A stretch of DNA of 35,800 nt from an uncultured Pelagibacteraceae bacterium (GCA_902623785.1 CACNVG010000009.1:1-35800); one strand, 5' to 3'; counted from the stretch's first letter, positions 1 through 7,570 are shown. A program made the numbers and translations. Notes: generated by a model from the sequence alone, not told the origin.

Positions 1-91
1 AATCTTAAAAAATTTTCTGTGAATTTAGTTATATTTTATGTATTTTTTTTGATTTTAAATTTATATAAAATTAATTTTAAAAATTATATGA

Positions 92-1492
92 TCAGTTAAG
101 AGATTTTATAATCTCCTCTGTCATTTTTTTAGCATCAGCAAACAACATTAGTGTGTTATCTCTATAAAATAAATCATTATCAATACCTGCATATCCTGGT
201 GACAAACTTCTTTTAACAAAAAGAACAGATTTACATTTCTCTACATCTAACACTGGCATTCCATAAATTGGGCTTTGAGGATCTGACTTTGCCACTGGAT
301 TAGTCACATCATTCGCTCCAATAACATACGCAACATCACAATTTGCAAAATCATTGTTAATTTCCTCTAATTCAAAAACTTCATCATAAGGTACATTAGC
401 TTCTGCTAATAAAACATTCATATGACCTGGCATTCTTCCGGCAACCGGGTGGATAGCATATGTTACTTTTACTCCATTCTTCTTTAAAGTATCAACCATT
501 TCTCTTAAAGCATGTTGTGCCTGAGCAACAGCCATGCCGTAACCAGGAACAATTATGACTGATGAAGCATTTTTCATTAAAAAAGCTGCGTCGTCTGCAT
601 TTCCACTTTTAACTGGCTTTTGTTCTTTGCTTATCTTGGTCGAAACTTGATCTGCTCCTCCAAAGCCTCCAAGTATCACATTGAAAAATGATCTATTCAT
701 ACCTTTGCACATTATGTAAGATAATATTGCACCTGAAGATCCCACTAAAGCACCAGTGATTATTAAGGCCGTATTTTCTAATGTAAAACCTATCCCAGCT
801 GCAGCCCAGCCCGAATAAGAGTTAAGCATTGAAATTACTACTGGCATATCTGCACCACCTATTGGAATGATCAACAAAAAGCCAACCAGAAAAGAAATTG
901 CAATCAATGACCAGAAAAAATTAGGAGACTGGTTTTGACATAAAAGATAAGTCAAAATTATAATAGAAATTAAAAATAACAAATTCAACATGTGTTGCCC
1001 TGGGAATGTTATTGGGGATCCAGACATTAAGCCTCTTAATTTAAGGAAAGCTATAATTGAACCTGAAAAAGTAATTGCTCCAACTGCTGCTCCTATCGAC
1101 ATCTCAATTAGACTGGCAAGTTTAATATTTCCAGAAGTTCCTAAATTAAAAACCTCAGGACTTATAAAAGCGGATATTGCAACAAACACTGCAGCCAAAC
1201 CTACCAAACTATGAAAGCCAGCTACTAGCTCAGGCATCGCAGTCATAGGTATTTTGAATGCAATAAAAGCACCTATTGAACCACCGATTAGTAAGAATAG
1301 TAACACATATAAAAATCCACTTGAAAAGTTATCTATAGACAGAAAAGTAACAGCTATAGCGATTGCCATTCCAATTATTCCAAATAAATTTCCTTGTCTT
1401 GAAGTTTCTGGAGAAGACAAACCTCTTAAAGCTAAAATAAATAAAATTCCAGAAATTAAATAAAATATTGCCAGTAAATTTGCAGAGATCAT
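92..1492 (-). CDS. pntB: NAD(P) transhydrogenase, beta subunit
   Basis: This is the membrane and NADP(H)-binding subunit of the proton-translocating transhydrogenase, which uses the proton gradient to reduce NADP+ with NADH in the inner membrane. The protein has 466 residues, close to the usual length of about 460. Residues 1-265 form a series of hydrophobic helices, and H94 in the FHSLVG motif matches the conserved membrane histidine involved in proton transfer. Residues 311-460 are the soluble NADP-binding domain III, with the GYGMAVAQAQ fingerprint at 317-326, HPVAGRMPGHMNVLLAE around 348-364, GANDVTNP at 392-399 and SPGYAGIDNDLF at 431-442. The start overlaps the end of pntAB by 4 bp (ATGA), so the two are translationally coupled. 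It is the last gene of the cluster that begins at the 5S rRNA. Confidence 0.97.
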   Translation of the reverse strand: MISANLLAIFYLISGILFILALRGLSSPETSRQGNLFGIIGMAIAIAVTFLSIDNFSSGFLYVLLFLLIGGSIGAFIAFKIPMTAMPELVAGFHSLVGLAAVFVAISAFISPEVFNLGTSGNIKLASLIEMSIGAAVGAITFSGSIIAFLKLRGLMSGSPITFPGQHMLNLLFLISIIILTYLLCQNQSPNFFWSLIAISFLVGFLLIIPIGGADMPVVISMLNSYSGWAAAGIGFTLENTALIITGALVGSSGAILSYIMCKGMNRSFFNVILGGFGGADQVSTKISKEQKPVKSGNADDAAFLMKNASSVIIVPGYGMAVAQAQHALREMVDTLKKNGVKVTYAIHPVAGRMPGHMNVLLAEANVPYDEVFELEEINNDFANCDVAYVIGANDVTNPVAKSDPQSPIYGMPVLDVEKCKSVLFVKRSLSPGYAGIDNDLFYRDNTLMLFADAKKMTEEIIKSLN

Positions 1493-1800
1493 TTTTTATC
1501 TTTCTTTTTTTTTTTGTACATTGCTAACATTCTCTGTGTCACCAAAAATCCACCAAATATATTTATTGCTGCTAATACAATAGCTAAAAATCCAAATATA
1601 CTAGATTGATTAAAAACACTTAAATTTGTTCCTGCCAATGAAGCGATTATAGCTCCAACTATAATTACTGAAGATATTGCATTAGTTACTGACATTAGAG
1701 GAGTATGTAAAGAGGGAGTAACACTCCATACAACGTAATAACCAACAAAGATTGACAATATGAATATGCTTAATCTAAAAATAAATGGGTCTATTTCCAT
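1489..1800 (-). CDS. pntAB: NAD(P) transhydrogenase, alpha subunit part 2
   Basis: This small membrane subunit (103 residues) corresponds to the C-terminal transmembrane part of E. coli PntA, which many alphaproteobacteria encode as a separate gene. Three to four hydrophobic segments are visible (about residues 8-25, 42-58 and 67-85), with the conserved motif TPSLHTPLMSVTNAIS at 28-43, and a lysine-rich cytoplasmic tail ends the protein. It sits 2 bp downstream of pntAA and overlaps pntB by 4 bp, so the three must be expressed together. It would assemble with PntB into the proton channel. The split arrangement is normal for this class of bacteria. Confidence 0.95.
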   Translation of the reverse strand: MEIDPFIFRLSIFILSIFVGYYVVWSVTPSLHTPLMSVTNAISSVIIVGAIIASLAGTNLSVFNQSSIFGFLAIVLAAINIFGGFLVTQRMLAMYKKKKKDKK

Positions 1801-1802
1801 AA

Positions 1803-2891
1803 TTACTTTATCAATGTTTCTTTAATTATTTCATCCTCTAAATTAATATTAACACTTTTTTTTTCTTTATCATAAAGATTTGATACAAAATTAAATATAT
1901 TTTTTGAATATAAGTTTGAAGCTGAGACCGGAAGTTTATTTAATATATTTTTCTCACCCATAATCTTAACTCCATTAAAATCAACTTCTTCATCAGCTTT
2001 AGTCACAGCAGTGTTTCCACCCTGAGCAGCTGCTAAATCATAAATTACAGAACCTGGCTGCATATTTTTAATCATACCTTCTTTAATAATTACTGGAGCT
2101 TTTTTACCAGGTATTAACGCTGTACAAATAACAATATCAATTTTTTTCAATGTTTCAGCTAGAAGATCTTCTTGTTTTTTCTTAAATTCATCTGAAGTTT
2201 CTTTAGCATATCCACCAGATGTCTCAAGATTTTCTGCACCCTCTACTGTTAAGAATTTTCCTCCCAAACTTTCAACTTGTTCTTTTGATGTCATCCTTAC
2301 ATCGGTTGCAAAAACTATACCACCCATTCGTTTTGCTGTTGCGATCGCTTGTAATCCAGCAACTCCTGCACCCACAACTAAAATTTTTGCTGCTGGAATT
2401 GTGCCTGCTGCTGTCATCATCATTGGAATTGCTTTTTTAAAATTTGCAAAAGCCTCTACTACAGCTTTGTATCCAGCCAAATTGGCTTGTGATGAAAGAA
2501 TATCCATTGATTGAGCTCTTGTTATTCTCGGTAAAAGTTCTAATGAAAAGACATTGATTTTTTTTTTTGATATACCGGAAATAATTTCTTTATTTGAGTA
2601 AGGGTTAAAGACACCAATCAAATTTTGTTTTTCATGTAAATGATTTAAATTTTCTTCAGATGGTAAGTTAAATTGGAGTATGAAATTAGAATTGGCTAAA
2701 ATTTTTTTTTTATCTTCAGTAATTTCAGCACCAAATGATTTATACATGTTATCGTTTAAACCAATATGCTCAGCATAATTTTTTTCTATTAATACTTTAA
2801 ATCCTAAATCAAGAAATTTTTTTACAATTTCTGGCGTTATCGCAACTCTGCTCTCAATTTTACGATCTTCATTTATTGAACCAACTATCAT
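1803..2891 (-). CDS. pntAA: NAD(P) transhydrogenase, alpha subunit part 1
   Basis: This is the soluble NAD(H)-binding domain I subunit of the transhydrogenase. I chose the ATG at 2889-2891 (protein beginning MIVGSINED, 362 residues), because this is where homologues begin. An in-frame extension to 2954 would run inside the preceding oxidase gene and has no conserved sequence. The Rossmann dinucleotide motif GAGVAGLQAIATAKRMG lies at about residues 174-190, preceded by the family block SLELLPRITRAQSMDILSSQ around 116-135. The RKIESRVAITPEIVKK block near the N-terminus is shared with alanine dehydrogenase-type enzymes. It begins 5 bp after the stop of the oxidase subunit IV gene and ends 2 bp before pntAB. 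Confidence 0.95.
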   Translation of the reverse strand: MIVGSINEDRKIESRVAITPEIVKKFLDLGFKVLIEKNYAEHIGLNDNMYKSFGAEITEDKKKILANSNFILQFNLPSEENLNHLHEKQNLIGVFNPYSNKEIISGISKKKINVFSLELLPRITRAQSMDILSSQANLAGYKAVVEAFANFKKAIPMMMTAAGTIPAAKILVVGAGVAGLQAIATAKRMGGIVFATDVRMTSKEQVESLGGKFLTVEGAENLETSGGYAKETSDEFKKKQEDLLAETLKKIDIVICTALIPGKKAPVIIKEGMIKNMQPGSVIYDLAAAQGGNTAVTKADEEVDFNGVKIMGEKNILNKLPVSASNLYSKNIFNFVSNLYDKEKKSVNINLEDEIIKETLIK

Positions 2892-2896
2892 TTTAA

Positions 2897-3007
2897 TTAC
2901 AATAAGAAAATAGCCAGAAGTGTGAGAATAACAATGACTGAAATTGTCCCCCACAGAACAAATTTTGTAAAATTATCCCACGTTTTTTTATGGTTATCAT
3001 TTTCCAT
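2897..3007 (-). CDS. aa3-type cytochrome c oxidase subunit IV (36 aa)
   Basis: This is a 36-residue single-pass membrane protein. Reading the minus strand from ATG 3007 gives MENDNHKKTWDNFTKF, followed by one hydrophobic helix (about residues 17-36) that ends at the stop at 2897-2899. The soluble head with the H-K-x-T-W-x-x-F-T-K pattern is typical of the bacterial aa3-type oxidase subunit IV family (COX4_pro_2), a small accessory subunit of terminal oxidase. The gene lies 4 bp after rpmJ and 5 bp before pntAA. In many alphaproteobacteria this gene sits directly upstream of the transhydrogenase genes, which supports the call. The product is short, so the identification rests on motif and context together. 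Confidence 0.82.
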   Translation of the reverse strand: MENDNHKKTWDNFTKFVLWGTISVIVILTLLAIFLL

Positions 3008-3011
3008 AAAA

Positions 3012-3137
3012 TTATTTTTGTCTTGCTTTAAATTTTGGGTTTTTTTTATTAATTATATAAACACGACCCCTTCTTTTTACCATTTTGGAGTTGAGGTCTC
3101 TTTTTTTGAGTGATTTTAAAGAACTTTTAATTTTCAT
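3012..3137 (-). CDS. rpmJ: 50S ribosomal protein bL36, zinc-free type (41 aa)
   Basis: The minus strand from ATG 3137 encodes 41 residues, beginning [14 protein letters not shown] and ending [10 protein letters not shown]. The SLKSLKKR start, the [15 protein letters not shown] core and the terminal KARQK are diagnostic of bL36. The cysteines and histidine of the zinc-binding form are absent, so it is the C-minus type usual in alphaproteobacteria. Its start codon is only 6 nt from the 3' end of the mature 5S rRNA, so it must share the 5S transcript. The only Shine-Dalgarno-like triplet (AGG, 7 nt before ATG) lies inside the 3' strand of the 5S terminal helix. The next gene starts 4 bp after its stop. 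Confidence 0.93.
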   Translation of the reverse strand: MKIKSSLKSLKKRDLNSKMVKRRGRVYIINKKNPKFKARQK

Positions 3138-3143
3138 AATTAA

Positions 3144-3259
3144 GCCTGGCAACGTCCTACTCTCCCATGTCTTAAGACAAAGTACCATCGGCGCAGAAGG
3201 GCTTGACTTCCGAGTTCGGAATGGGATCGGGTATTACACCTTCGCAAAAATCACCAGGC
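3144..3259 (-). rRNA. rrf: 5S ribosomal RNA, isolated from 16S/23S
   Basis: The minus strand reads GCCTGGTGATTTTTGCG at the 5' end and GAGTAGGACGTTGCCAGGC at the 3' end, with the universal 5S core CCGATCCCATTCCGAACTCG and CGCCGATGGTA between. The terminal helix pairs GCCTGG (3259-3254) with CCAGGC (3149-3144). The length is about 116 nt, normal for bacteria. No 23S or 16S lies upstream: instead a plus-strand glycosyltransferase begins 65 bp away. The gene therefore needs its own promoter, and a good candidate is present at 3266-3293. Ends are set from the helix and could be off by one or two bases. Confidence 0.97.
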
Positions 3260-3265
3260 GAACTA

Positions 3266-3293
3266 CTTATACTTTAAAGTTATATTTTGTAAA
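3266..3293 (-). promoter_or_regulatory. Candidate sigma70 promoter of the 5S-rpmJ-pnt cluster
   Basis: On the minus strand, TTTACA (3293-3288) and TATAAG (3271-3266) are separated by 16 bp. Each matches the consensus at 5 of 6 positions. Six bases then separate the -10 box from 3259, the first base of the mature 5S, so initiation is predicted at or beside the mature 5' end. The same 65-bp gap must also serve the divergent glycosyltransferase at 3325. Confidence 0.6.
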
Positions 3294-3324
3294 CATTTTT
3301 TTTAAAAATGGTAGACTTAAAAAA

Positions 3325-4281
3325 ATGCAAAATATACTTAAATATCGTAGATATCTTAACAAAAAAGTTTCTAATAATAATCAAATTTATTTTAGACACC
3401 AAAAATATAGTATTGATAATAAAGGAAAATATATATCATTTCTAAAGGCTACAAAAAAATTTAGTCCCAATCTTTTAATTAAAGAAGGTGGAAAAAGAAC
3501 TAAAAATTTTTTTCGAAGAAACTTAAAAAGAAAACCTTTAATTAGTATTATAACTGTTGTTTACAACGGTCAAAAGGAAATCGAAAACACAATAAAAAGT
3601 GTTTTATTGCAGAATTACGATAACACTGAGTATATTATAGTTGATGGGGGATCAGTTGATGGAACTATATCAATTATAAAAAAATACGAAAAATATTTAG
3701 ACTATTGGATAAGTCAAAAAGATAACGGCACTTTTGATGCTTGGAATAAGGGTATAATTCTTTCTACTGGTGATTATATATGTTTTTTAAATGCCGGGGA
3801 TTACTTTACTGAGAATGCTCTAAATTTAATTGTAAAAAAAATTAATCAAAAAAAAATAGATATAATTTTTAGTCCAGTTCTAAAAAAAAAAAAATTTTAT
3901 GGCTTTTATCCAAAAAAAATATATTCAAGATTGAACATTATCCCAAGTTTTACTTCAACATTTGTAAACAAAAATATTTACAAAAAACATGGTTTATTTA
4001 ATTTAAATTTAAAACATTTTTCAGACTATGAATTTATTTACAGGGTAATGAATAAAAAAAATTTGATATGGGATACAACTGATAAAAATAAAATTATTAC
4101 AGTTTTTGATCTGAAAGGTGGAACGAGTAAACTAAAAATTCTCGATCTTTTAAAATCTGAACTCAAAATTAGGCTTAAGTACGAAAATTATATTTTTGTA
4201 CTGATAAAGATTTTTTTAAAATATATCAGATTTTATTATATAAAAATTTTTAAAAAAAAGAAATTTGATAAATATAATTAA
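3325..4281 (+). CDS. Family 2 glycosyltransferase with basic N-terminal extension
   Basis: This 318-residue protein is predicted to transfer a sugar from a nucleotide donor to a growing surface glycan. The GT-A fold starts at about residue 71 (PLISIITVVYNGQKEIENTI). It has DGGSVDGT at 107-114, the KDNGTFDAWNKGI block at 132-144 and LNAGD at 155-159, which stands where the DxD metal site usually is. The first 70 residues are rich in lysine, arginine and aromatic residues and match no domain I know. I chose ATG 3325: the frame stays open back to 3085, but that would read antisense through the 5S gene. The gene runs divergently from the 5S and its stop interlocks with that of the facing gene (TTAA, 4278-4281). 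Donor and acceptor are unknown. Confidence 0.8.
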   Translation: MQNILKYRRYLNKKVSNNNQIYFRHQKYSIDNKGKYISFLKATKKFSPNLLIKEGGKRTKNFFRRNLKRKPLISIITVVYNGQKEIENTIKSVLLQNYDNTEYIIVDGGSVDGTISIIKKYEKYLDYWISQKDNGTFDAWNKGIILSTGDYICFLNAGDYFTENALNLIVKKINQKKIDIIFSPVLKKKKFYGFYPKKIYSRLNIIPSFTSTFVNKNIYKKHGLFNLNLKHFSDYEFIYRVMNKKNLIWDTTDKNKIITVFDLKGGTSKLKILDLLKSELKIRLKYENYIFVLIKIFLKYIRFYYIKIFKKKKFDKYN

Positions 4282-6473
4282 TTATTAAAGAAAAATTTAA
4301 TTGTTTTAATCATTTTCTGAAATTTTGAATTATCTATCATAGGATTTAAACCAATATAAAGACCATAATTATGAATAAAGTCTGCATTAGGAAATTTTCT
4401 TACTCTTAATTCTTTAAATACTTTCGCAACAGGATGACGACAAAGATTACCTACAATTATAGGTCTTGACTCAATTCCATTTTTTTCAAGATACTCAATA
4501 AATTTTTGACGTTTAAATTTCGAATCTTTTTTAAAAATTATTGGTATTGAAAACCAGCTAGGATCAGCTTTCTTTTCAACTTGAGGAAAATATATATGTG
4601 GGTTATTTAAAAAATTAATTTTGAATTCATTGAAAAGTTTTTTTCTTGTTAAATTAAATTTTTCTAATTTTTTTAATTGTTCAATTCCAAAGCCTGCCTG
4701 TAATTCTGTTGGCCTTACATTAAGTCCCCAATTTACAAACTCAAATTTTTTGTAGATTTGATTTGTATTTCCCCCTCTATAATTAATATCTCTTTTCCAA
4801 CCATGTGATCTTAAATATTTAAGATTTTGAAATATTTTTTTGTTGTTTGTTACAATCATGCCTCCTTCCATTGTCGTAATATGGTGAGAAAAATAAAATG
4901 AAAAACTTCCTGCTAAACCAAAATTGCCAACAAACTTTTTTCCATACTTCGAGCCAAGTGCCTCACAACAGTCTTCGAGAATGATTAGGTCGTGTTGTTT
5001 AGCTAGTTTTGTGATTTCGTCCATATTACAAGGATTCCCCAGTGCATGAACAACAAAAATTGCCTTTGTCTTCTTTGAAATACTTTTTTTTAAATCAAGT
5101 AAATCTATGTTTAAAGAATTTATATCAACATCAACAAACTTTACTTTTAAACCAGCCATCATCACGCTCCATATATGTGTTGGCCAAGTAAGAATAGGAA
5201 CTATAACCTCATCTCCCTTTTTTAATAAATTTAGTCTTTTATCAATCAAACTTAAGCTCATTAATAAGTCAGATGAAGATCCACTATTTACCATAACAGA
5301 ATGATTGTAATTAAATTTTTTTGAAAATTTTTTTTCAAATATATTAGTTTTATCCCACATTGTTGTTTTATATTCCGACATAGAAACCATCGCTTGTTTG
5401 ATTTCTTTTTCATCATACGTTGGGACGCTGAGTGGATACCAATATTTCTTGTAAGAATTAGAATTTTTATTTTTATTCTTTAAGTTAAAATTAAAACTTA
5501 CAGTTTGGTTTTTCTTATTTTTTGATTTTACAATATTTTTTTTTAAATTTTTATTAGAAATGTTTCTAAATTCATTTACTGTCATGTCTATACCAGTTTC
5601 GAGTTTAATTTTGGATTTAAACCCTAATCTTGAAATTTTAGATATATCTAATAGTTTTCTTTTTACTCCATCAGGTTTTGTTTTATCCCACTTTATAATT
5701 CCTTTATATCCAACTTTTTTAGCAATTTTTGTAGCAAGTTCTTTAACCGACAAATCATACCCAGAGCCAACATTTATTGGATTAACTGAGTTATATTTTT
5801 TCATCAAAAAAATCAAAGATTTTGCAGCGTCTGAAACGTGAATGAACTCCCTTTTTGGCTTTCCAGTTCCCCAAAGAGTCACTATATTTTTATTTTTATT
5901 TTTAGCCTCAACAAATCTTCGAACCAAAGCTGATAGAACATGAGAATTATCAAAATCAAAGTTGTCATTCGTTCCATATATATTACACATCATGGGGCAA
6001 ATAATTTTTGTCGAATATCTTTCGTTGTAATATTTAGCAAGTCTTACACCAGTGATCTTTGCGAGTGCGTAGGCTTCATTTGTTTGTTCAAGGTAGCCGC
6101 TTAAGAGTGAAGTTTCTTTAATAGGTTGCTTGGAAGATTTCGGATATATACATGAACTACCTAAAAATATTGATTTTTTGGTCTTAAATTTGTGTATACA
6201 CTTGAAAAGATTAATTTGTATCAATTGGTTATCTTCGAAAAACTCAATTTTATTTTTTTCATTAGCTAGTATGCCTCCAACTTTGGCGGCAACTATATAT
6301 ACGTATTGGGGTTTATTTTTTCTAAAATAGTTTTCTACCTCGTCGTAATTTAAATAATTTACTTCTTGCCTACTTGGTTTGAGTAATTTAATTTTTTTAT
6401 CTTTTTCTAACTCTTGAATTAGAGCTTTTCCAACCATTCCATTGGCGCCTGCAATTAAAACTTTTGATCTCAT
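4278..6473 (-). CDS. Fusion: GDP-sugar epimerase/reductase + ColD-like 3-dehydratase (putative GDP-L-colitose synthase)
   Basis: Two enzymes are joined in 731 residues. Residues 1-305 are an extended SDR of the GDP-L-fucose synthase/ColC family: GxxGxxG at G9, G12 and G15, catalytic S107, Y135 and K139 (YALAK), and the epimerase acid-base pair C108 and H178 (in DNSHVL). A lysine/asparagine-rich linker (about 306-342) follows. Residues 345-731 are a PLP enzyme of the DegT/DnrJ/EryC1 fold with NSGSSSDLL at 396-404 and EDCCEALGS at 500-508. In SFYFSHHITTMEGG (525-538), H530 replaces the PLP-binding lysine. That is the hallmark of GDP-4-keto-6-deoxymannose 3-dehydratase (ColD). The cysteine cluster of the iron-sulfur RfbH/E1 dehydrases is absent. 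The gene lies 3 bp after gmd, so the predicted product is GDP-L-colitose. The first half acting alone would give GDP-L-fucose. Confidence 0.8.
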   Translation of the reverse strand: MRSKVLIAGANGMVGKALIQELEKDKKIKLLKPSRQEVNYLNYDEVENYFRKNKPQYVYIVAAKVGGILANEKNKIEFFEDNQLIQINLFKCIHKFKTKKSIFLGSSCIYPKSSKQPIKETSLLSGYLEQTNEAYALAKITGVRLAKYYNERYSTKIICPMMCNIYGTNDNFDFDNSHVLSALVRRFVEAKNKNKNIVTLWGTGKPKREFIHVSDAAKSLIFLMKKYNSVNPINVGSGYDLSVKELATKIAKKVGYKGIIKWDKTKPDGVKRKLLDISKISRLGFKSKIKLETGIDMTVNEFRNISNKNLKKNIVKSKNKKNQTVSFNFNLKNKNKNSNSYKKYWYPLSVPTYDEKEIKQAMVSMSEYKTTMWDKTNIFEKKFSKKFNYNHSVMVNSGSSSDLLMSLSLIDKRLNLLKKGDEVIVPILTWPTHIWSVMMAGLKVKFVDVDINSLNIDLLDLKKSISKKTKAIFVVHALGNPCNMDEITKLAKQHDLIILEDCCEALGSKYGKKFVGNFGLAGSFSFYFSHHITTMEGGMIVTNNKKIFQNLKYLRSHGWKRDINYRGGNTNQIYKKFEFVNWGLNVRPTELQAGFGIEQLKKLEKFNLTRKKLFNEFKINFLNNPHIYFPQVEKKADPSWFSIPIIFKKDSKFKRQKFIEYLEKNGIESRPIIVGNLCRHPVAKVFKELRVRKFPNADFIHNYGLYIGLNPMIDNSKFQKMIKTIKFFFNN

Positions 6474-6476
6474 AGT

Positions 6477-7517
6477 TTATTTATAAGATAGTTTTTTAAT
6501 TTCAAAGTTCACCATCTCATTCACGAGTTTTTTAATATTATAACGAGGTTTCCACTTAAGTTGACGTCTTGCTTTCGCAGCATTTCCAAGAAGGTTTTGA
6601 ACATCTAGAGGCCTTATATAGTTTTTATCACATTTTATTATTGGTCTGTTCTTATAAAAACCTCGCTCATTAATATTTTTACCTTTCCATTTTATTTTCA
6701 TTTTGAGTTCATCTGCAACAAAACCTATAAATTGTTTAATACTATAAGTTTGCCCAGTTGCTATAACAAAATCATCAGGATATTTTTGTTGTAAAATTTT
6801 CCACATTGCTTCAACGTAGTCTTTTGCATGACCCCAATCTCTTTTCGCGTATAAGTTTCCTAGATAAAGCTCTTTTTGTAAACCGAATTTAATTTTACAT
6901 AAAGCTGTAACAATTTTTTTTGTAACAAAAGTTTCACCTCGCAAGGGACTTTCATGGTTAAATAAAATCCCGTTACAAGCAAAAAAATTATAAGCCTCTC
7001 TATAATTTTTTGTAATCCAATGCGCATAAATTTTAGCTACACCATAAGGGCTCTGTGGGTAAAAAGGGGTTTTTTCTGTTTGTGGAGTTTGTTGAACTTT
7101 TCCAAACATTTCTGAAGTCCCAGCTTGGTAAAATTTTGTTTTGTCTTGTAATTTATGAAATTTTATTGCTTCAAGTATTCTTAATGGACCTAATGCATCT
7201 GCATTAGCAGTATACTCAGGAACTTCAAAGGAAACTGCGACATGTGATTGTGCTGCTAAGTTATAAATCTCGTCTGGTTTTACTTTTTCGATAACTTGTG
7301 AAACTGATATCGAGTCAGTCACATCCCCATAGTGTAAAATAAAACTCCTTTTTTTCTCATGGGGGTCTTGGTAAAGATGATCAATTCTGCCAGTGTTAAA
7401 TGATGATGATCTTCTTTTAATACCATGCACAATATAATTTTTTTTAATAAGGAAATCTGCAAGATAAGCACCATCCTGTCCAGTTATTCCAAATATAAGG
7501 GCTGTTTTTTTTTTCAT
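6477..7517 (-). CDS. gmd: GDP-mannose 4,6-dehydratase
   Basis: This cytoplasmic extended SDR converts GDP-D-mannose to GDP-4-keto-6-deoxy-D-mannose, the common precursor of fucose, colitose, perosamine and rhamnose donors. The 346-residue length is normal. Visible motifs are GITGQDG at 10-16, KRRSSSFNTGRIDHLY at 35-49 (NADP and subunit contacts), NLAAQSHVAVSFE at 86-98, GTSEMFG at 133-139 with catalytic T134 and E136, and SPYGVAK with Y158 and K162. FNHESPLRGETFVTKKI at 186-202 is highly conserved in GMD. It ends 3 bp before the fusion gene, so the two form an operon and the fusion probably uses its product directly. No GDP-mannose pyrophosphorylase or phosphomannomutase gene is in the window. 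Confidence 0.96.
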   Translation of the reverse strand: MKKKTALIFGITGQDGAYLADFLIKKNYIVHGIKRRSSSFNTGRIDHLYQDPHEKKRSFILHYGDVTDSISVSQVIEKVKPDEIYNLAAQSHVAVSFEVPEYTANADALGPLRILEAIKFHKLQDKTKFYQAGTSEMFGKVQQTPQTEKTPFYPQSPYGVAKIYAHWITKNYREAYNFFACNGILFNHESPLRGETFVTKKIVTALCKIKFGLQKELYLGNLYAKRDWGHAKDYVEAMWKILQQKYPDDFVIATGQTYSIKQFIGFVADELKMKIKWKGKNINERGFYKNRPIIKCDKNYIRPLDVQNLLGNAAKARRQLKWKPRYNIKKLVNEMVNFEIKKLSYK

Positions 7518-7570
7518 TGATCCAGTATTTTTTCTACAGTTTTTTTATGGCTTTGTTAAGGCTTTTTTTG

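Noticed and set aside
1-91. Terminator or gene end downstream of pntB
   Set aside because: AT-rich, without a convincing hairpin or open frame. Too short to judge at the window edge.
2892-2954. Longer N-terminus for pntAA
   Set aside because: The extra 21 codons lie inside the oxidase subunit IV gene in another frame, and homologues begin at the MIVGSINED start.
3085-3324. Plus-strand open frame extending the glycosyltransferase upstream
   Set aside because: It reads antisense through the whole 5S rRNA gene and part of rpmJ. Family similarity begins well after the ATG at 3325.
4278-6473. Simple GDP-L-fucose synthase plus perosamine-type aminotransferase
   Set aside because: The aminotransferase lysine is histidine, so transamination is unlikely. 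A 3-dehydratase role fits better, though fucose as a side product of the first half cannot be excluded.
7518-7570. Repeated AAAGCC blocks upstream of gmd as a regulatory site
   Set aside because: Only two short copies, easily chance in poly-A-rich DNA, and no clear -10/-35 pair.
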